A stretch of 64,000 nucleotides of DNA from Saccharum officinarum (Eukaryota > Streptophyta > Magnoliopsida > Poales > Poaceae). The position numbers were made by a program, and so were the translations under genes. The notes under the pieces are model-generated. The model had not been told where the DNA came from. It searched no databases and saw nothing but the letters and a program-made list of their open reading frames with translations. The DNA lies in contig CM036199.1 in NCBI GenBank assembly GCA_020631735.1, positions 22,361,553-22,425,552 of the forward strand. Direction: 5' to 3'. Shown here in pieces: positions 47,601 through 59,239 of this stretch; positions within the stretch are counted from its first letter, which is position 1, and every line of letters begins with the position of its first letter.

Positions 47601-47696
47601 ATCAGCTTATCAGGTCGACTGACAGAGCAACCTCGAGCTACCATACTCCTAATCCGTTCGTTATTTACAAAGTTCTAGTGATCAAACTTGTAGATC
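41678..47696 (-). repeat. Ty3/Gypsy-type LTR and untranslated sequence, reverse
   Basis: Begins TGTAACACCTAG at 41678, the complement of an LTR end. The inverted block TAAAACTAGG, CACATATGGTG, CCCAGGAAGTC matches the LTR end at 8984. Long AT-rich non-coding sequence follows, then a GC-rich part (46720-47640) that looks leader-like on the minus strand. It is split by the solo LTR 44051-45284 and bounded on the right by the copia insertion. Internal boundaries are not resolvable by eye, and the length suggests more than one LTR. Confidence 0.4.
44051..45284 (+). mobile_element. solo LTR with CTCAT target duplication
   Basis: Starts TGTTGACGGTCAC, ends AATACCAACA; 1234 bp. It is flanked by CTCAT at 44046-44050 and 45285-45289. 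A TATA box (CTATATAAGC, about 44471) sits at a sensible U3/R position. Similar LTRs belong to Gypsy families in grasses; the assignment is tentative. Confidence 0.85.
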
Positions 47697-49301
47697 TGAA
47701 AGCATCTAGGCCCGAGGTTTGGTTTCGGCAATTGATGACAACGCTTTATTACCATGACTAACGTGTGTTTTGCAGAAACTTTGGTAAGTTAGGTCATGGA
47801 GGTTTTAACTGCTTTGGGCACCATGGTATTCATGCCCCTTGATGGAAATCGTTTCGGTTTTCAAAAGAGTGACGTCAAGATTAAGGACGGTTAGTTCCGG
47901 ATGTCGAGGTGTTGAGAGACATTTGGAATAGTCGTTAGGATCTTCGTTTTTTCTCTTTTGGCCGTACTATAAAGGGGGGCATGAGCGGGTAGCTTGACCT
48001 AGGCGAGTCCTATGTTTAGGTGTGGTGCACACTTGTTAAACTTGGCGCTAGGCAGCTCTAGAATAGCTCAAAGTTCAGTTGAGAGCAACTTGGTTGAAGT
48101 TGTAACGCTTTTCGGAGAGTTTCGGGTCATTTTCCAGTGACCGGACGCGGTCCTCGGCATGACCGGACGCGTCCGGTCAGTTCAGTTCCGCGGCTGGGGT
48201 TTCAGCTCTGAGCACCGGACGCGGTCCTCGCGAGGACCGGACGCGGTGGTCAGAAGTCAACACGTGTCACTTAAGGGAAACACCCGATCGGACGCGACCT
48301 GGGTGTGATCGGCGCGTCCGGTCATAGTCCAGTAAGGTCCTGAGACGACCGGACGCGTCCGGTCATCACCGATCGGACGCGGTAGCGCGTCCGTGTGAGT
48401 ACAGTAAGCTCCATGCACGATCGGACGCGTCCGGTCACCCCTGACCGGTGCGTCCGGTCATTTAGGTGTTTTTCGGTTTTGACCGTTACGAGCGACCCGG
48501 CGCGTCCGGTCAGTACGACCGGCGCGTCCGGTCAGCTCGAGTTTTGCTGAGTCAGCAGGTAACGGTTCGTTTCGTCTGTGGGGTGTATAAATACATCCCC
48601 ACCACCTCTTTTAGAGGTCTCTTGCTCATTTGATCAGCTGATAAACACCTTTGAAGTGCAAGGTAGTGCAAGAGCACTAGTGAGGATAGAGATTTGAGAA
48701 TCAAAGCTTGTGAGTTCCTCACTAGAGATTAGAGAGTAACAAGTGTGCATCCACTTTCTCATTTAGGCTCGTAGAGGTCAAGTGAGAGTTCTAGCTTGTT
48801 ACTCTTGGTGATCGCCATCACCTAGACGGCTTGGTGGTGATTGGGAGTTTGGTGTTCATCCGGCGGAGCTTGTGGATGACCCAACTCATCTTGTGAGCGG
48901 TTGTGGGTGATTCACCGCGACGGAGTGTCAAAGAATCAACCCGTAGAGAGCACTTGATCCTTGCGCGGATCAAGGGGGAGCGACACCCTTGCGCGGGTGC
49001 TCCAACGAGGACTAGTGGGGAGTGGCGACTCTCCGATACCTCGGAAAAACATCGCCGTGTTCCTTGCCCCTTTACATTCAAGCATTTACTTTCTCGTATT
49101 TACTTACATTGCTTGTTTACATTCCTAGACTTGCCATGCTAGACTAGGATTGGAAACTAGGGTGCAAAACTTTGTATCGGTAGACTCTCTAGGAACACAA
49201 GTAGACACTAGGGGTGAATTCCAGCTTGTAGGATTTATTCCTTGCTTTTATTTTTAGAAAAGCCCAATTCACCCCCCCTCTTGGGCATCTTGATCCTTTC
49301 A
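47697..49301 (+). repeat. 5' LTR of the copia element
   Basis: Inverted termini TGAAAG and CTTTCA; 1605 bp. CG-rich array 48139-48537, TATA box 48586-48593, and a U5 ending CACCCCCCCTCTTGGGCATC. Related to, but clearly different from, the other two copia LTRs. Confidence 0.9.
48139..48593 (+). promoter_or_regulatory. copia LTR promoter: GCGTCCGGTC array plus TATA box
   Basis: About seven GCGTCCGGTC units, several as palindromes, in 48139-48537; then GGTAACGG and TATAAATA at 48586-48593. Confidence 0.65.
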
Positions 49302-49302
49302 A

Positions 49303-49317
49303 TTGGTATCAGAGCCG
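49303..49317 (+). other. primer-binding site (initiator tRNA-Met type)
   Basis: TTGGTATCAGAGCC one base downstream of the LTR end, complementary to the 3' end of initiator tRNA-Met as in most plant copia elements. Confidence 0.9.
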
Positions 49318-49354
49318 TGTTGCTCTACTTTTAGGCTTTACCGCCTAGAGCAAG

Positions 49355-51700
49355 ATGTCTAATGGGGAAGGACCACCTCCCACTTTTGAGGAGACGATTT
49401 TCCATATTGGAAAATTCGTATGGAGGCGTACCTCGAAGCCATAGATGTTGGGTGCCTTAGAGCCGCAACCGAAGGGCTTCCCCCCATAAGGGATCCCGCT
49501 AACCCAAGTGGTGACGAGGAGAAGTACGACCGGTGGAATGCAAAGGCCAAAAATGCACTCTACCGGGGCTTAGGCAAAGATATCTTCAATCGCGTGCGTA
49601 ATGCAAAGAACGCTCATGAATTGTGGGAAAATCTTTGTGCTCTCCATGAGGGAACTAAGAGTGAGCGTGAGGAACGCTATCACATAGCCTTAAAGAAAAT
49701 TAATTCTTTTGAGATGCTTCCAAAGAAAGTGCTAATGACATGTACACTCGCTTGAATGTTCTTGTAGAGGACCTCAATGCTCTTGGGCTCACCAAAATGA
49801 GCCAATCGGATGTTGCAAGGAAGATCTTGAGTGTGCTTCCCGTTGAGAAGTATGGACATATTGTCACCGTGCTTCACCAAAGTGATCTTTCCACCGCAAC
49901 ACCAACGCAAGTTTTGGGGAAAATCAATGCTCATGAGATGTACATGCATATCACTCCGGAAGAGGGCTCATCATCTTCCAAGAAGAAAGACTTGGCCTTC
50001 AAAGCTAGTCATGACAAGAAGAAGATGAAAGGCCAAGCCATGATGGTGCAAGAAAGCTCAAGTGATAGTGATGTTGATGATGAATCACTTGCACTCATGG
50101 TGAGAAAGACCACCAAGATGTTAAAGAAGCTTAACAAGAGTGGCATCAAGTTCGATGGCAAGAAGAAGAAATTCTTCACAAGTAGCAAGAGAAAGCCAAT
50201 CTCGGAGATGGATTGCTACAATTGTGGTGAACTTGGTCATCTAGCTCATCAATGCCCTAGACCACCAAAAGACAAGTACAAGAACAAAAACAAGGGCAAG
50301 AAAAATGATTCAAGTGATGAAGAAGAAGAGAAGAAGAGGAACAAGCCATACAAGAAGAAGGATGGCAAAAAGAAGGAGTTCCACAAGAAAAAGAAGGGAG
50401 GAAAGGCATACATTGTTGGTGATTGGCTCACCGACATTGAATCATCATGTGAGTCCTCCGAAGATGAGAGCAATGATGAGAAAGAGAAGGTTGCCGCATT
50501 TGTGATGGGCCATCATCTTCACCAACATCTTCATCACCACCTTCACCGCCTCCTTCACCATCATCGTCCACTACTCACCTATGCCTTATGGCCAAGGGTG
50601 AACGAAAGGTACAAAACCATGATAGTGATGATGATGACGATAGTGATAGTGATGATGAATATGACTCACCTTCTTATGATGAACTTGTAAAATTGTTAAA
50701 CAAATACACTAAAATCATAAGAAGAACTAGAAGTGAAAATGATGATCTTCAAAATGAAAATGAATCACTCTCATCAAAGCTTGAAAATATTCAAAAGACT
50801 AGTGGTGAGCTTAGAGTTCAAAATGAAGTGATGTCTTCCACTCTCAAGGAACTCAAAACCTCCTATAAAGAGCTTAAAGATCAACATGATAAACTTGAGA
50901 AGAAGCATGATGAGCTCATCACTAGACACAATTCTCTAAAGGACAAATATACCACATTAAAAATTGATTATGATAGTCTTGTGGTTGCTAATGAACTTGC
51001 TCTTGAGACACATGATGCTACTAACCATGTTGTTAAGTGTGATATAGCTACATCATGTGATGACTTGATCATTGAAAGCATTGAGCGAGGTTCTAGTAGC
51101 AAAGGCAAGAGTGTGGTTGAGTCAAGCAACCATGATGATTATGCCAAGATTAAGAGTGAAAATGAGAAGCTTGCAAGTGAGAACAAGAAGCTAAAAGGTT
51201 TGATGGCTCTTGAGAAGCAACCAACAAATGAGTCACTCATTGAAGAAAACAAAAAGCTCAAGCAAGAAAAAGAGCATCTCAAGACCGGCCTAAGCAAGTT
51301 CACAAGAGGCCAACATTTGCAAAGTGAGCTCCTCATGAACACCGTAATGAAGATGGATAGAAGTGGTATTGGGTACTTGGCAAATCAAGAGAAGAAAGCA
51401 AAAGCTCAACAACAACAAAGCAAGTCAAAGCCCAAGCCAAAGAGATGTGTTGAGTGTGGTCAAGAAGGTCACTTTGCTCATGAATGCAAAACTCCACCAC
51501 CACAACCCTTGCCCAAGCATGCTAGACCTTTCGCTTTCAATGCTCATTATATGCTAAGAAAAGATTCAAATGGAAAGATGAAAGTCATGTTTTTGGGTCC
51601 CCCAAACAAGAATAGGCCAAAGAAAATATGGGTTGCCAAGTCACTAGTGGATAAAGTCAAGGGCCCCTCTCAAGTTTGGGTCCCTAAACAAAAAGCTTGA
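49355..51700 (+). pseudogene. gag: copia gag with two distant zinc knuckles
   Basis: Structural protein. The start ATG at 49355 opens MSNGEGPPPTFEE. After a frame change come MEAYLEAIDVG and the gag core (WNAKAKNALYRGL, HELWENLCALHEGT). CCHC knuckles lie at 50214 (CYNCGELGHLAHQC) and at 51446 (CVECGQEGHFAHEC). Between them is an acidic Asp/Ser tract and a long Lys/Glu/Leu coiled-coil region (about 50700-51350). Ends with TGA at 51698. Frame breaks occur near 49395, 49720 and 50505; the first two sit in A runs that look one base short. Protease follows in another frame. Confidence 0.8.
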
Positions 51701-51714
51701 TCTCTTGTGTGTAG

Positions 51715-54700
51715 GTGAACTACAAGACCGGTGGAACTCATTGGGTTATTGATAGTGGTTGCACTCAACATATGACCGGTGATCCTCGTATGTTCACCAC
51801 CATTGAAGAGAATGTATATGTCAAGAGAAGATCACATTTGGGATAATTCAAAGAGCAAAGTCAAGGGTATAGGCAAGATTGCAATATCACATGATCACTC
51901 ACTCTCAAATGTGCTCTATGTTGCTTCATTGAGTTTCAACTTGTTGTCCGTTGGGCAACTTTGTGACCTTGGCTTCCAATGCTTGTTCACACCAAATGAA
52001 GTGGAAGTTTCAAAGATAGATGACAAGCAAGTGATATTCAAAGGCTTTAGATACAATAATCTTTATCTTGTTGACTTCACCTCCGAAGATGCAAATTTGA
52101 TGACATGTTTGTTCACCAAGACCTCACTTGGTTGGCTTTGGCATAGGAGGCTTGCTCATGTTGGAATGAACACTCTCAACAAGCTATTGAAGAAAGAACT
52201 AGTGAGAGGATTGAAGGATGTGAAGTTTGAAAAGGACAAACCTTGTAGTGCATGTCAAGCGGGCAAACAAGTTGCAAACACTCATCCAACCAAAGCTTTC
52301 ATGTCAACTTCAAGAGTGTTAGAACTTCTACACATGGATTTGTTTGGGCCTACAACATACAAGAGCTTGGGTGGTAATCTCTATTGTCTTGTGATAGTGG
52401 ATGACTACTCAAGGTATACATGGACTTTCTTCCTTCATGACAAATCCGAAGTGGCAAATTGCTTCAAGAAGTTTGCAAAGAGAGCTCAAAATGAATTTGA
52501 AGTCAAGATAAAGAAGATTAGAAGTGACAATGGAAAGAATTTGACAACACCAACATTGAAGCTTATTGTGATGAAATTGGAATCAAGCATGAGGTGTCTT
52601 CAACCTACACTCCTCAACAAAATGGTGTAGTTGAGAGAAAGAACCGAACTTTGATCACCCTTGCAAGAACAATGCTAGATGAGTACAACACTCCGGAGAA
52701 GTTGTGGGCCGAGGCAATCAACACCGCATGCTATGCTTCAAATCGCCTCTTCCTACAAAAGTTTCTTGGCAAGACCCCCTATGAGTTGCTTAATGGCAAG
52801 AAGCCGGACGTTTCTTCTTCCGGGTGTTTGGTTGCAAATGTTACATCTACAAGAAGCGTCAACACCTAGGGAAGTTTCAAAGACGTTGTGATATTGGTTT
52901 TCTTGTTGGTTACTCATCAAAGTCCAAAGCATATAGAGTATTTAACCATGCCACCGGTTTGGTTGAAGAAACATATGATGTGGAATTTGATGAATCTAAC
53001 GGCTCCCAAGGAGCAATTGAGAATTGTGATGATGTAGGTGATGAACCCTTGAGGGAGGCCATGAAGAACATGCCGGTGGGAGACATCAAGCCAAAAGATG
53101 ATGATGACGATGTACAAATTGTTGATCCACCATCTTCATCACGTGTGCCTCAAGATGATAACAAGAATGAGAGAGTTGAAAATGAAGACACTCATGTCTC
53201 TCATGAACAATCCGAGGCACAAGCTCAAGATGTTGATGCTCCTCATCCACCTCCTCAAGTGTTGATAAAAGAAAATTCACCACTACTTCAAGCACATCCA
53301 CAAGATCTCATCATAGGGAGTCCTACAAAGGGAGTAATGACTCGATCCCAAAAGCTAGCTTCTTTTGTTGAACATCACTCTTTTGTCTCTTGTGTTGAAC
53401 CTAAGAATGTAGAAGAAGCTCTTCAAGATCCGGATTGGGTGATTGCAATGCATGAAGAATTGAACAACTTCACCCGCAATCAAGTATGGACACTTGAAGA
53501 GCATCCCAAAGGTGCAAGAGTCATTGGAACCAAGTGGGTGTTCCGAAACAAGCAAGATGACCAAGGCATAGTGGTGAGGAACAAGGCAAGACTAGTTGCA
53601 AAGGGGTTCTCTCAAGTTGAAGGTCTTGATTTTGGAGAAACCTTTGCACCCGTTGCAAGACTTGAAGCCATTCGTATCCTCCTTGCTTATGCATCACATC
53701 ATGATATGAAACTATATCAAATGGATGTGAAAAGTGCATTTTTAAATGGCTTTATAAATGAACTAGTCTATGTTAATCAACCTCCCGGGTTTGAAGACCC
53801 TAGATATCCTAATCATGTTTATAGGTTGTCCAAGGCGTTATATGGGCTCAAGCAAGCCCCTAGAGCGTGGTATGAACGCCTCCGGACTTCCTCATTGAGA
53901 AGGGCTTCACCATTGGGAAGGTCGACACCACACTATTCACCAAGAAGTTTAATGGGGAGATCTTCATTTGTCAAGTATATGTTGATGATATCATCTTCGG
54001 ATCAACAAATGAAGATTATTGCAAGGAATTTGGTGAATTGATGTCAAAGGAATTCGAGATGTCAATGATTGGTGAGCTCACATTCTTCCTTGGCTTTCAA
54101 GTAAAGCAAATGAGAGAAGGGATTTTCATCTCTCAAGAAAAGTATACCAAGGATCTTCTCAAAAGATTCAAGATGGAAGAATGCAAACCAATCAAGACCC
54201 CAATGCCATCAAATGGACATCTCGACCTAGATGAGGGAGGTAAACCGGTTGATCAAACTCTCTACCGTTCTATGATTGGTAGCTTGTTATACCTTACCGC
54301 ATCTAGGCCCGATATCATGTTTAGTGTGTGCATGTGTGCTCGCTTTCAAGCATGCCCTAAAGAACCTCACCTAAGTGCCGTAAAAAGAATCCTAAGATAT
54401 CTTAAGCTCACCCCAAGCATTGGTCTTTGGTATCCCAAAGGAGCTAGATTCCAACTAGTTGGCTATTCCGATTCGGACTATGCCGGTTGCAAGATTGATA
54501 GAAAAAGCACATCCGGAGGGTGCCATTTGCTTGGAAGATCTTTAGTATCTTGGTCATCTAAAAAGCAAAATAGTGTGGCTTTGTCCACCGCCGAGGCGGA
54601 ATACATTGCCGCGGGGCTTGTTGTGCACAAATCCTATATATGAAACAAACCCTCCTAGACTATGGAATTGTTCTTGAAAAGGTGCCACTTTTATGTGACA

Positions 54701-54933
54701 ACGAAAGTGCCGTTAAAATTGCTAACAATCCGGTACAACACTCTCGCACCAAGCACATTGATATCCGCCATCACTTTCTAAGAGATCACGTTGCTAAAAA
54801 TGACATATCACTAGAAGGTGTAAGAAGTGAAAATCAATTAGCGGATATCTTCACTAAACCTTTGGATGAGGCAACCTTTTGTAGGTTAAGAAGTGAACTC
54901 AATGTGCTTGATTCTAGTAACTTTAAAAAATGA
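51715..54933 (+). pseudogene. pol: copia pol: protease, integrase, reverse transcriptase, RNase H
   Basis: Protease: WVIDSGCTQHMTG (DSG at 51751). Integrase: the gag-pre-integrase zinc motif WHRRLAHVGM...CSACQAGK (about 52138-52266), core HMDLFGP, IRSDNG and YTPQQNGVVERKNRTL (catalytic D, D, E). Reverse transcriptase: [42 protein letters not shown] and YVDDIIFGS (53978). RNase H: GYSDSDYAG, KSTSGGCHLLG, LSTAEAEYIAA and ending ENQLADIFTKPL. Frame breaks occur near 51815-51840, 52532, 52815, 53885 and 54607, all at short homopolymers. I see no in-frame nonsense codon within domains, so the gene is either recently damaged or mis-sequenced. Confidence 0.85.
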
Positions 54934-55419
54934 GCGTGTGTTGTCCCTTGCATTGCATTGTATAATATGCCATGTTTATTTTATCGCATTGTTTTAGGGC
55001 TTGGCTAACACGGTTACGATAACCCTTCCTTGGAGGAGTGAAAAAGCCTAACCGTGGATCAAACTTGACAAGCATTCTAGTTTTACCTTCTTGTATTGCA
55101 TTGCATATGCATGGTTGTTGTTCTTGTCGTTTCTTTTCGGTTAAGCTTTGAGCAACCTCTGTGTTCGTCCATGGATAGAGAGAGCATTTTGACGCTCCTA
55201 AAGGTTCAAAAACTCTATTGCGTGGCCATACGTTGCTCCTTGGGTGTTTATTGCCTATTTTCTTAAAAATAATACTAGCCTAAGGCAATCTATTTTAAAA
55301 TTTTTGAGGGTTTGAGTGAGGTCTCTCATTTCGTGTTCCAATTGGTGTTTATTTGTGTCTCTTTGAATTGGAACCTGATTGGGAGAAGTCGCGTCGTAGT
55401 TCGGAACAAAGAAGGGCGA

Positions 55420-55795
55420 AGAACAGTCACCGGACGCTGCACCGGACGCTGCACCGGACGCAGTGATGCTTCACCACCGCGTCCGGTCCGGCGTCCAGCA
55501 GCGCGTCCGGTCATCCAGAAGACCAACTCCAGATCTAGTGATCGGACGCTGCACCGGACGCGCCTCTGTTGACCACCGCGTCCGGTCCCGGTTACCACCA
55601 CCGCGTCCGGTCATTCGCGATGTATTCCCGAACTTCCAACGACCGGACTCTGACCGCGTCCGGTCAGTCCGCACCGGACGCGTCAGGTCACTCCAGGAGC
55701 TTACTGGAGTATGACCGGACGCTGCACCACCGCGTCCGGTCATATCGACCACCGCGTCCGGTCATCATGTCGCGCGGATCTAACTCTTTATAAAA
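55420..55795 (+). promoter_or_regulatory. candidate internal promoter before the third copia ORF
   Basis: Seven GCGTCCGGTC units plus ACCGGACGCTGC repeats (55425-55765) end 20-25 bases before TATAAAA (55789-55795). This repeats the layout of the three LTR promoters in this window. A C/G-rich leader-like sequence follows, with a CCTAACCCTAACCC stretch near 56157 and a possible leader intron at 56311-56423 (GTAGCT...TTTGCAG). Together this looks like a complete transcription start for the third ORF. No expression evidence is available. Confidence 0.5.
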
Positions 55796-56552
55796 CGTTT
55801 CGTCCCGACCGATTCTCATCTCACCCGCACGCGCTTCCCGCCGCCGCCTTGCCCTATTCGCCGTTCGCCGTTTCCGCGGCTCCTCACCGTCTTCCCTGCC
55901 GCCGGCGACCTCCGGTCGAGCACGCGCCGCCCTTTCCTCGCCGCACGCCGCTCGTGGCTCGCGCACTGCTCGCTGCCGCCACCCGCGCCGCCCCGCCACT
56001 CGCCGCCGCCCGCAGCCGCGCCGCCACCATCGCGCCACCGCCGCGCAGCCGTCGTCCACCGCGCCACCACCACCGGTGAGCCGCGCTCCTGCAAGCCAGC
56101 TTCATCTCCGACATTGTACGACTCGTGCTTGCCTCCGATCGCTTTTCATCGATCGCCTAACCCTAACCCTAACCCTAGGGTTCGTCGGTCGTTCGTTCGT
56201 CAACGAGTTTCGTCGCGAGTCGTCTTCTTCGCGAAGAGCTCGTCCGGTGGATTCGGGAATCTCGCGATCTAGGTCACCTCATCTTGTCACCGTCGTCTCG
56301 TCGATCCGAGGTAGCTTCACGTCTCGATTCTCATCGTATCACATATGCTTGCTTTCTCTAGGGTTTCGTACCTTTTAGTCGTATATGTGCTTATAGTAGA
56401 TCTCTCTATTCCGTCGTTTGCAGCGAGTCTGTCCGTGTGTCGGGTGAGATCAGTTTGCTAAATCCGAGGCCAAGCCTGCGGATACGGATTGAGGCCAAGC
56501 CTCTTGAGTGACAGTTCATCATCTTACAGAGGTTCTCAGTCACTGTGTCAGT

Positions 56553-59009
56553 ATGGTGCGTTGCAAGAACGCCGGTGGTGCTCCTGGTGACGGGAACGAC
56601 AGTCCTCCTCGTCGGTCTGAGATTGCACGTGGGAAGCGTGTCAAGGTCTTGGCCAGAAAAGAAGAAGACACTCACAGAGGCAGAGATTGCTCAGGCCGTA
56701 GCAGATGCAGCAGAGCAGGCAGAGAGAGGTGGCAGGAGCAGTGGCATACGCATAGGCGAGCGTCGCTTTCATCTTGAAGGTCGACAGCTCGGCACAGAGG
56801 CCACTGAGGGCACTGAGGATACTAGAGCTGCAGAGGATATGTCAGTTGATCCACCCACAGAGACCACAGAGGCTCCAGAGGCTACAGCAGATACAGAGGA
56901 GCAGCCAGCTCAGTCTCCAGTACGTCGCCGCTCCACACGCGCCCGTACTCAGGTGTCTCCTAGGCCAGAGGGTCAGCGACGTGGAGCACGTCCTCCTCCC
57001 AGAGCTAGAGGTTCACCCCGGTCGAGCACTTTGACTTGAGGGGTGCTACAGCACGTCAGGTGCAGGTTGAGGTTCGTGGAGGTCAGTCGGTGTTTCCACC
57101 TGTGAGGGATCCCAGAGCTTCAGAAGGATTCTATACCCCTCTTCAGGAGGATTTCTACAGAGCTCTAGTTGACAGCGGTATTGCTTTCCGACCACAGAGG
57201 GTCTGTCGACTTGAGTCACTAGTCGAGGTTGTGGGAGAGCAGCTACGTCCGCACCTGTCCTTTCTGCCAGGCTTGTCAGATCTTCTTGGACGGACAGGTG
57301 CATACTGCGGCACATGGGTCAGAGAGTTTTATGCTTCACTATGGATTGATCCTGCCCATGATTTCATTCACTTTGCATTCCGAGGCCGCGATCACCGCCT
57401 ATACAGCAGCAGAGTGCGGGAGATTCTCAGACTCCCAGCTTTTGACACAAAGATACATCAGCTGTGTTATGGTCAGACTCCTCCTCCGAGACGCCCTCAC
57501 GGCGGGACAGTGCCACCTACCGACTTGGTTCGACCCTGCTTCCGTGAGCCTTTTGGCGAAGGGTCTCGACGCACGCCCGCCAGTTTGACTCCACTGGCCA
57601 GAGTTTTGGATGCTATAGTCAGACGCACACTCTTCCCAGACTTGGCTACAGAGAGGGACTGACTCGGATGCAGTTATGGGTTGTTCACCACCTCCTCTCA
57701 CAGACACGGTTTGATATATGGGATCTCATACTTAGTGAGATGGAGGACACCATAGCTGAGGGCTTCAAGGGTAATCGTCAGCTGCCCTATGCACACTGGA
57801 TCTGCTTCCTTATCAGATCATCTATTCAGCTGCCAGCAGAGATCCGAGCTGAGATATCAGATACTACCACTGCTTTTCCTGAGTATGATATCCGTCAGCT
57901 TTGGACGTCAGTTACCAGAGATCAGGCCCCAGTGCCAGGACAGCGTGTGCGACCTGAGGTTCCTGAGACAGCAGCTGAGCAGGACGCCACAGTTGATGAG
58001 CTTGCAGAGGCAGAGCTTGCAGATCTTGACGCTCAGCCTGCTGATCTTCCTGAGGATGGGACATCTGACAGCACTGATGAGGACTACCAGCCCATCCCCA
58101 GGTACCGGTCTCCTCGGTCCCACGACCACGAGGCCGGTGGCTCTGGTTCAGCCTCCCGCACAGACCCAGCCATGGTGGCAATACTTGAGAGGTTGACCCA
58201 GGCACAGGAGCAACAGCAACAGCAAATACAGCGACAGGCTCAGGACACAGCTGCAGCACTTGCACAGATTCAGGCTCGTCAGGACGAGTTTCAGCGTCAG
58301 CAGCTTGAAATCCAGAGGCAGCAAGTCGAAATGCAGCGACAGCAATATGAGATTCAGCGACAGACTGCAGCTAGTCAGCAGCAATACTTGGACCTCCTGC
58401 GCCACCTAGTCACGGTTGGGGTTCCTCCGCCTACTTCCGTCCTGACTTCTACTTTACCAGCTTCTGATCCATCGAGTCAGGGACAGCCGGGTCACCAGTT
58501 CACATCTCCACAGCGGCAGGTTCCCCAGTCTTTCCAGTCCCCGAGCTTCACTCCTATTCACACGGGTTTTACACCATCAGACCAGCCTCGCCCTCACCTC
58601 CTGACAGGCACATCTTTCGGTGATTTCAGTGCTACCTACAGCGAGTTGACTGGTCAGCCGACGCCCTCGCATACTACAGTTGTACTTCTTCAGGTTGTCA
58701 GCTTCAGAGGCAGCTATTCCTCCAGTAACAGGAACTGGTACTACAGAGACTCTACCTTCGTCAGTTGCCTCCACAGATCCTCCTGCTACTGGCTCGCTAC
58801 AGGCTCAGGTCACTCAGACGGATCCTATCATTACTACTACGACAGTACCTGTTCCTGCCGTTCAGACCCAGACAGTTACACAGCCACATGCTTCATCAGA
58901 GGGTCAGCCAGATAGCTCAGATTCCGAGGGCGATTCTCTACACTTCATAATTACTCCGCGCACCTCGGCACCCGACACGACTCCGTCTGTCCCCTCGTCA
59001 GATCCTTAG
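56553..59009 (+). pseudogene. third copia ORF: plant-transposon domain plus Gln-rich coiled coil
   Basis: About 820 residues if read across frame changes. It starts MVRCKNAGGAPGDG (56553), followed by a Glu/Ala and Arg-rich linker. A domain then runs from about 57080 to 57660 with FYRALVDSGIAF, GTWVREFYASLWID, FAFRGRDHRLYSS and VREILRLP. This resembles the putative plant transposon domain (PF20167-like). A second folded stretch (WVVHHLLSQTRFDIWDLIL, HWICFLIRSSI) leads into an acidic hinge and a Gln-rich coiled coil (58190-58400), then a Ser/Thr/Pro-rich tail. SIRE elements carry an env-like ORF here; I see no convincing signal peptide or membrane anchor. Frame changes fall near 56655, 57005, 57650 and 58680. 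Confidence 0.65.
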
Positions 59010-59030
59010 ATTAGTTTTTGGCGCTTGATG

Positions 59031-59048
59031 CCAAAGGGGGAGAGAGAG
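59031..59048 (+). other. polypurine tract-like sequence of the copia element
   Basis: CCAAAGGGGGAGAGAGAG resembles the purine tracts of the element at 1-7206. No LTR start follows directly, so this may be an internal tract, with the true one in the gap. Confidence 0.45.
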
Positions 59049-59139
59049 TAGTTTCAGGGGAGTTTTGAGACAGGTTTCTTCGTTTTTTCTTGTGTGCTAC
59101 ATTCATGCATCATATTTTACTTTTCAGTCATTGCATTCG

Positions 59140-59239
59140 NNNNNNNNNNNNNNNNNNNNNNNNNNNNNNNNNNNNNNNNNNNNNNNNNNNNNNNNNNNNN
59201 NNNNNNNNNNNNNNNNNNNNNNNNNNNNNNNNNNNNNNN
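59140..59239. other. assembly gap of 100 N
   Basis: Exactly 100 N, a conventional size for a gap of unknown length. The missing copia 3' LTR (at least 1.6 kb by comparison with the 5' LTR) should lie here. Confidence 0.95.

Larger units (their letters stand above)
47697..59139 (+). mobile_element. SIRE/Maximus-like Ty1-copia retrotransposon with third ORF
   Basis: 5' LTR 47697-49301, PBS 49303-49317, gag 49355-51700, protease-integrase-RT-RNase H 51715-54933, promoter-like region 55420-55795, third ORF 56553-59009, PPT-like tract 59031-59048. The 3' LTR is not seen because an N gap follows. The copia order PR-IN-RT-RH, long gag with zinc knuckles, large LTRs and an extra ORF after pol fit the SIRE/Maximus lineage. 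It is inserted in the Gypsy-type sequence ending at 47696. Confidence 0.85.

Noticed and set aside
56156..56180. CCCTAA triplet resembling an interstitial telomere repeat
   Set aside because: Only about three copies, in a leader-like region; plant 5' leaders often carry CCCTAA telo-box motifs. Plant telomeric repeat is also CCCTAAA.
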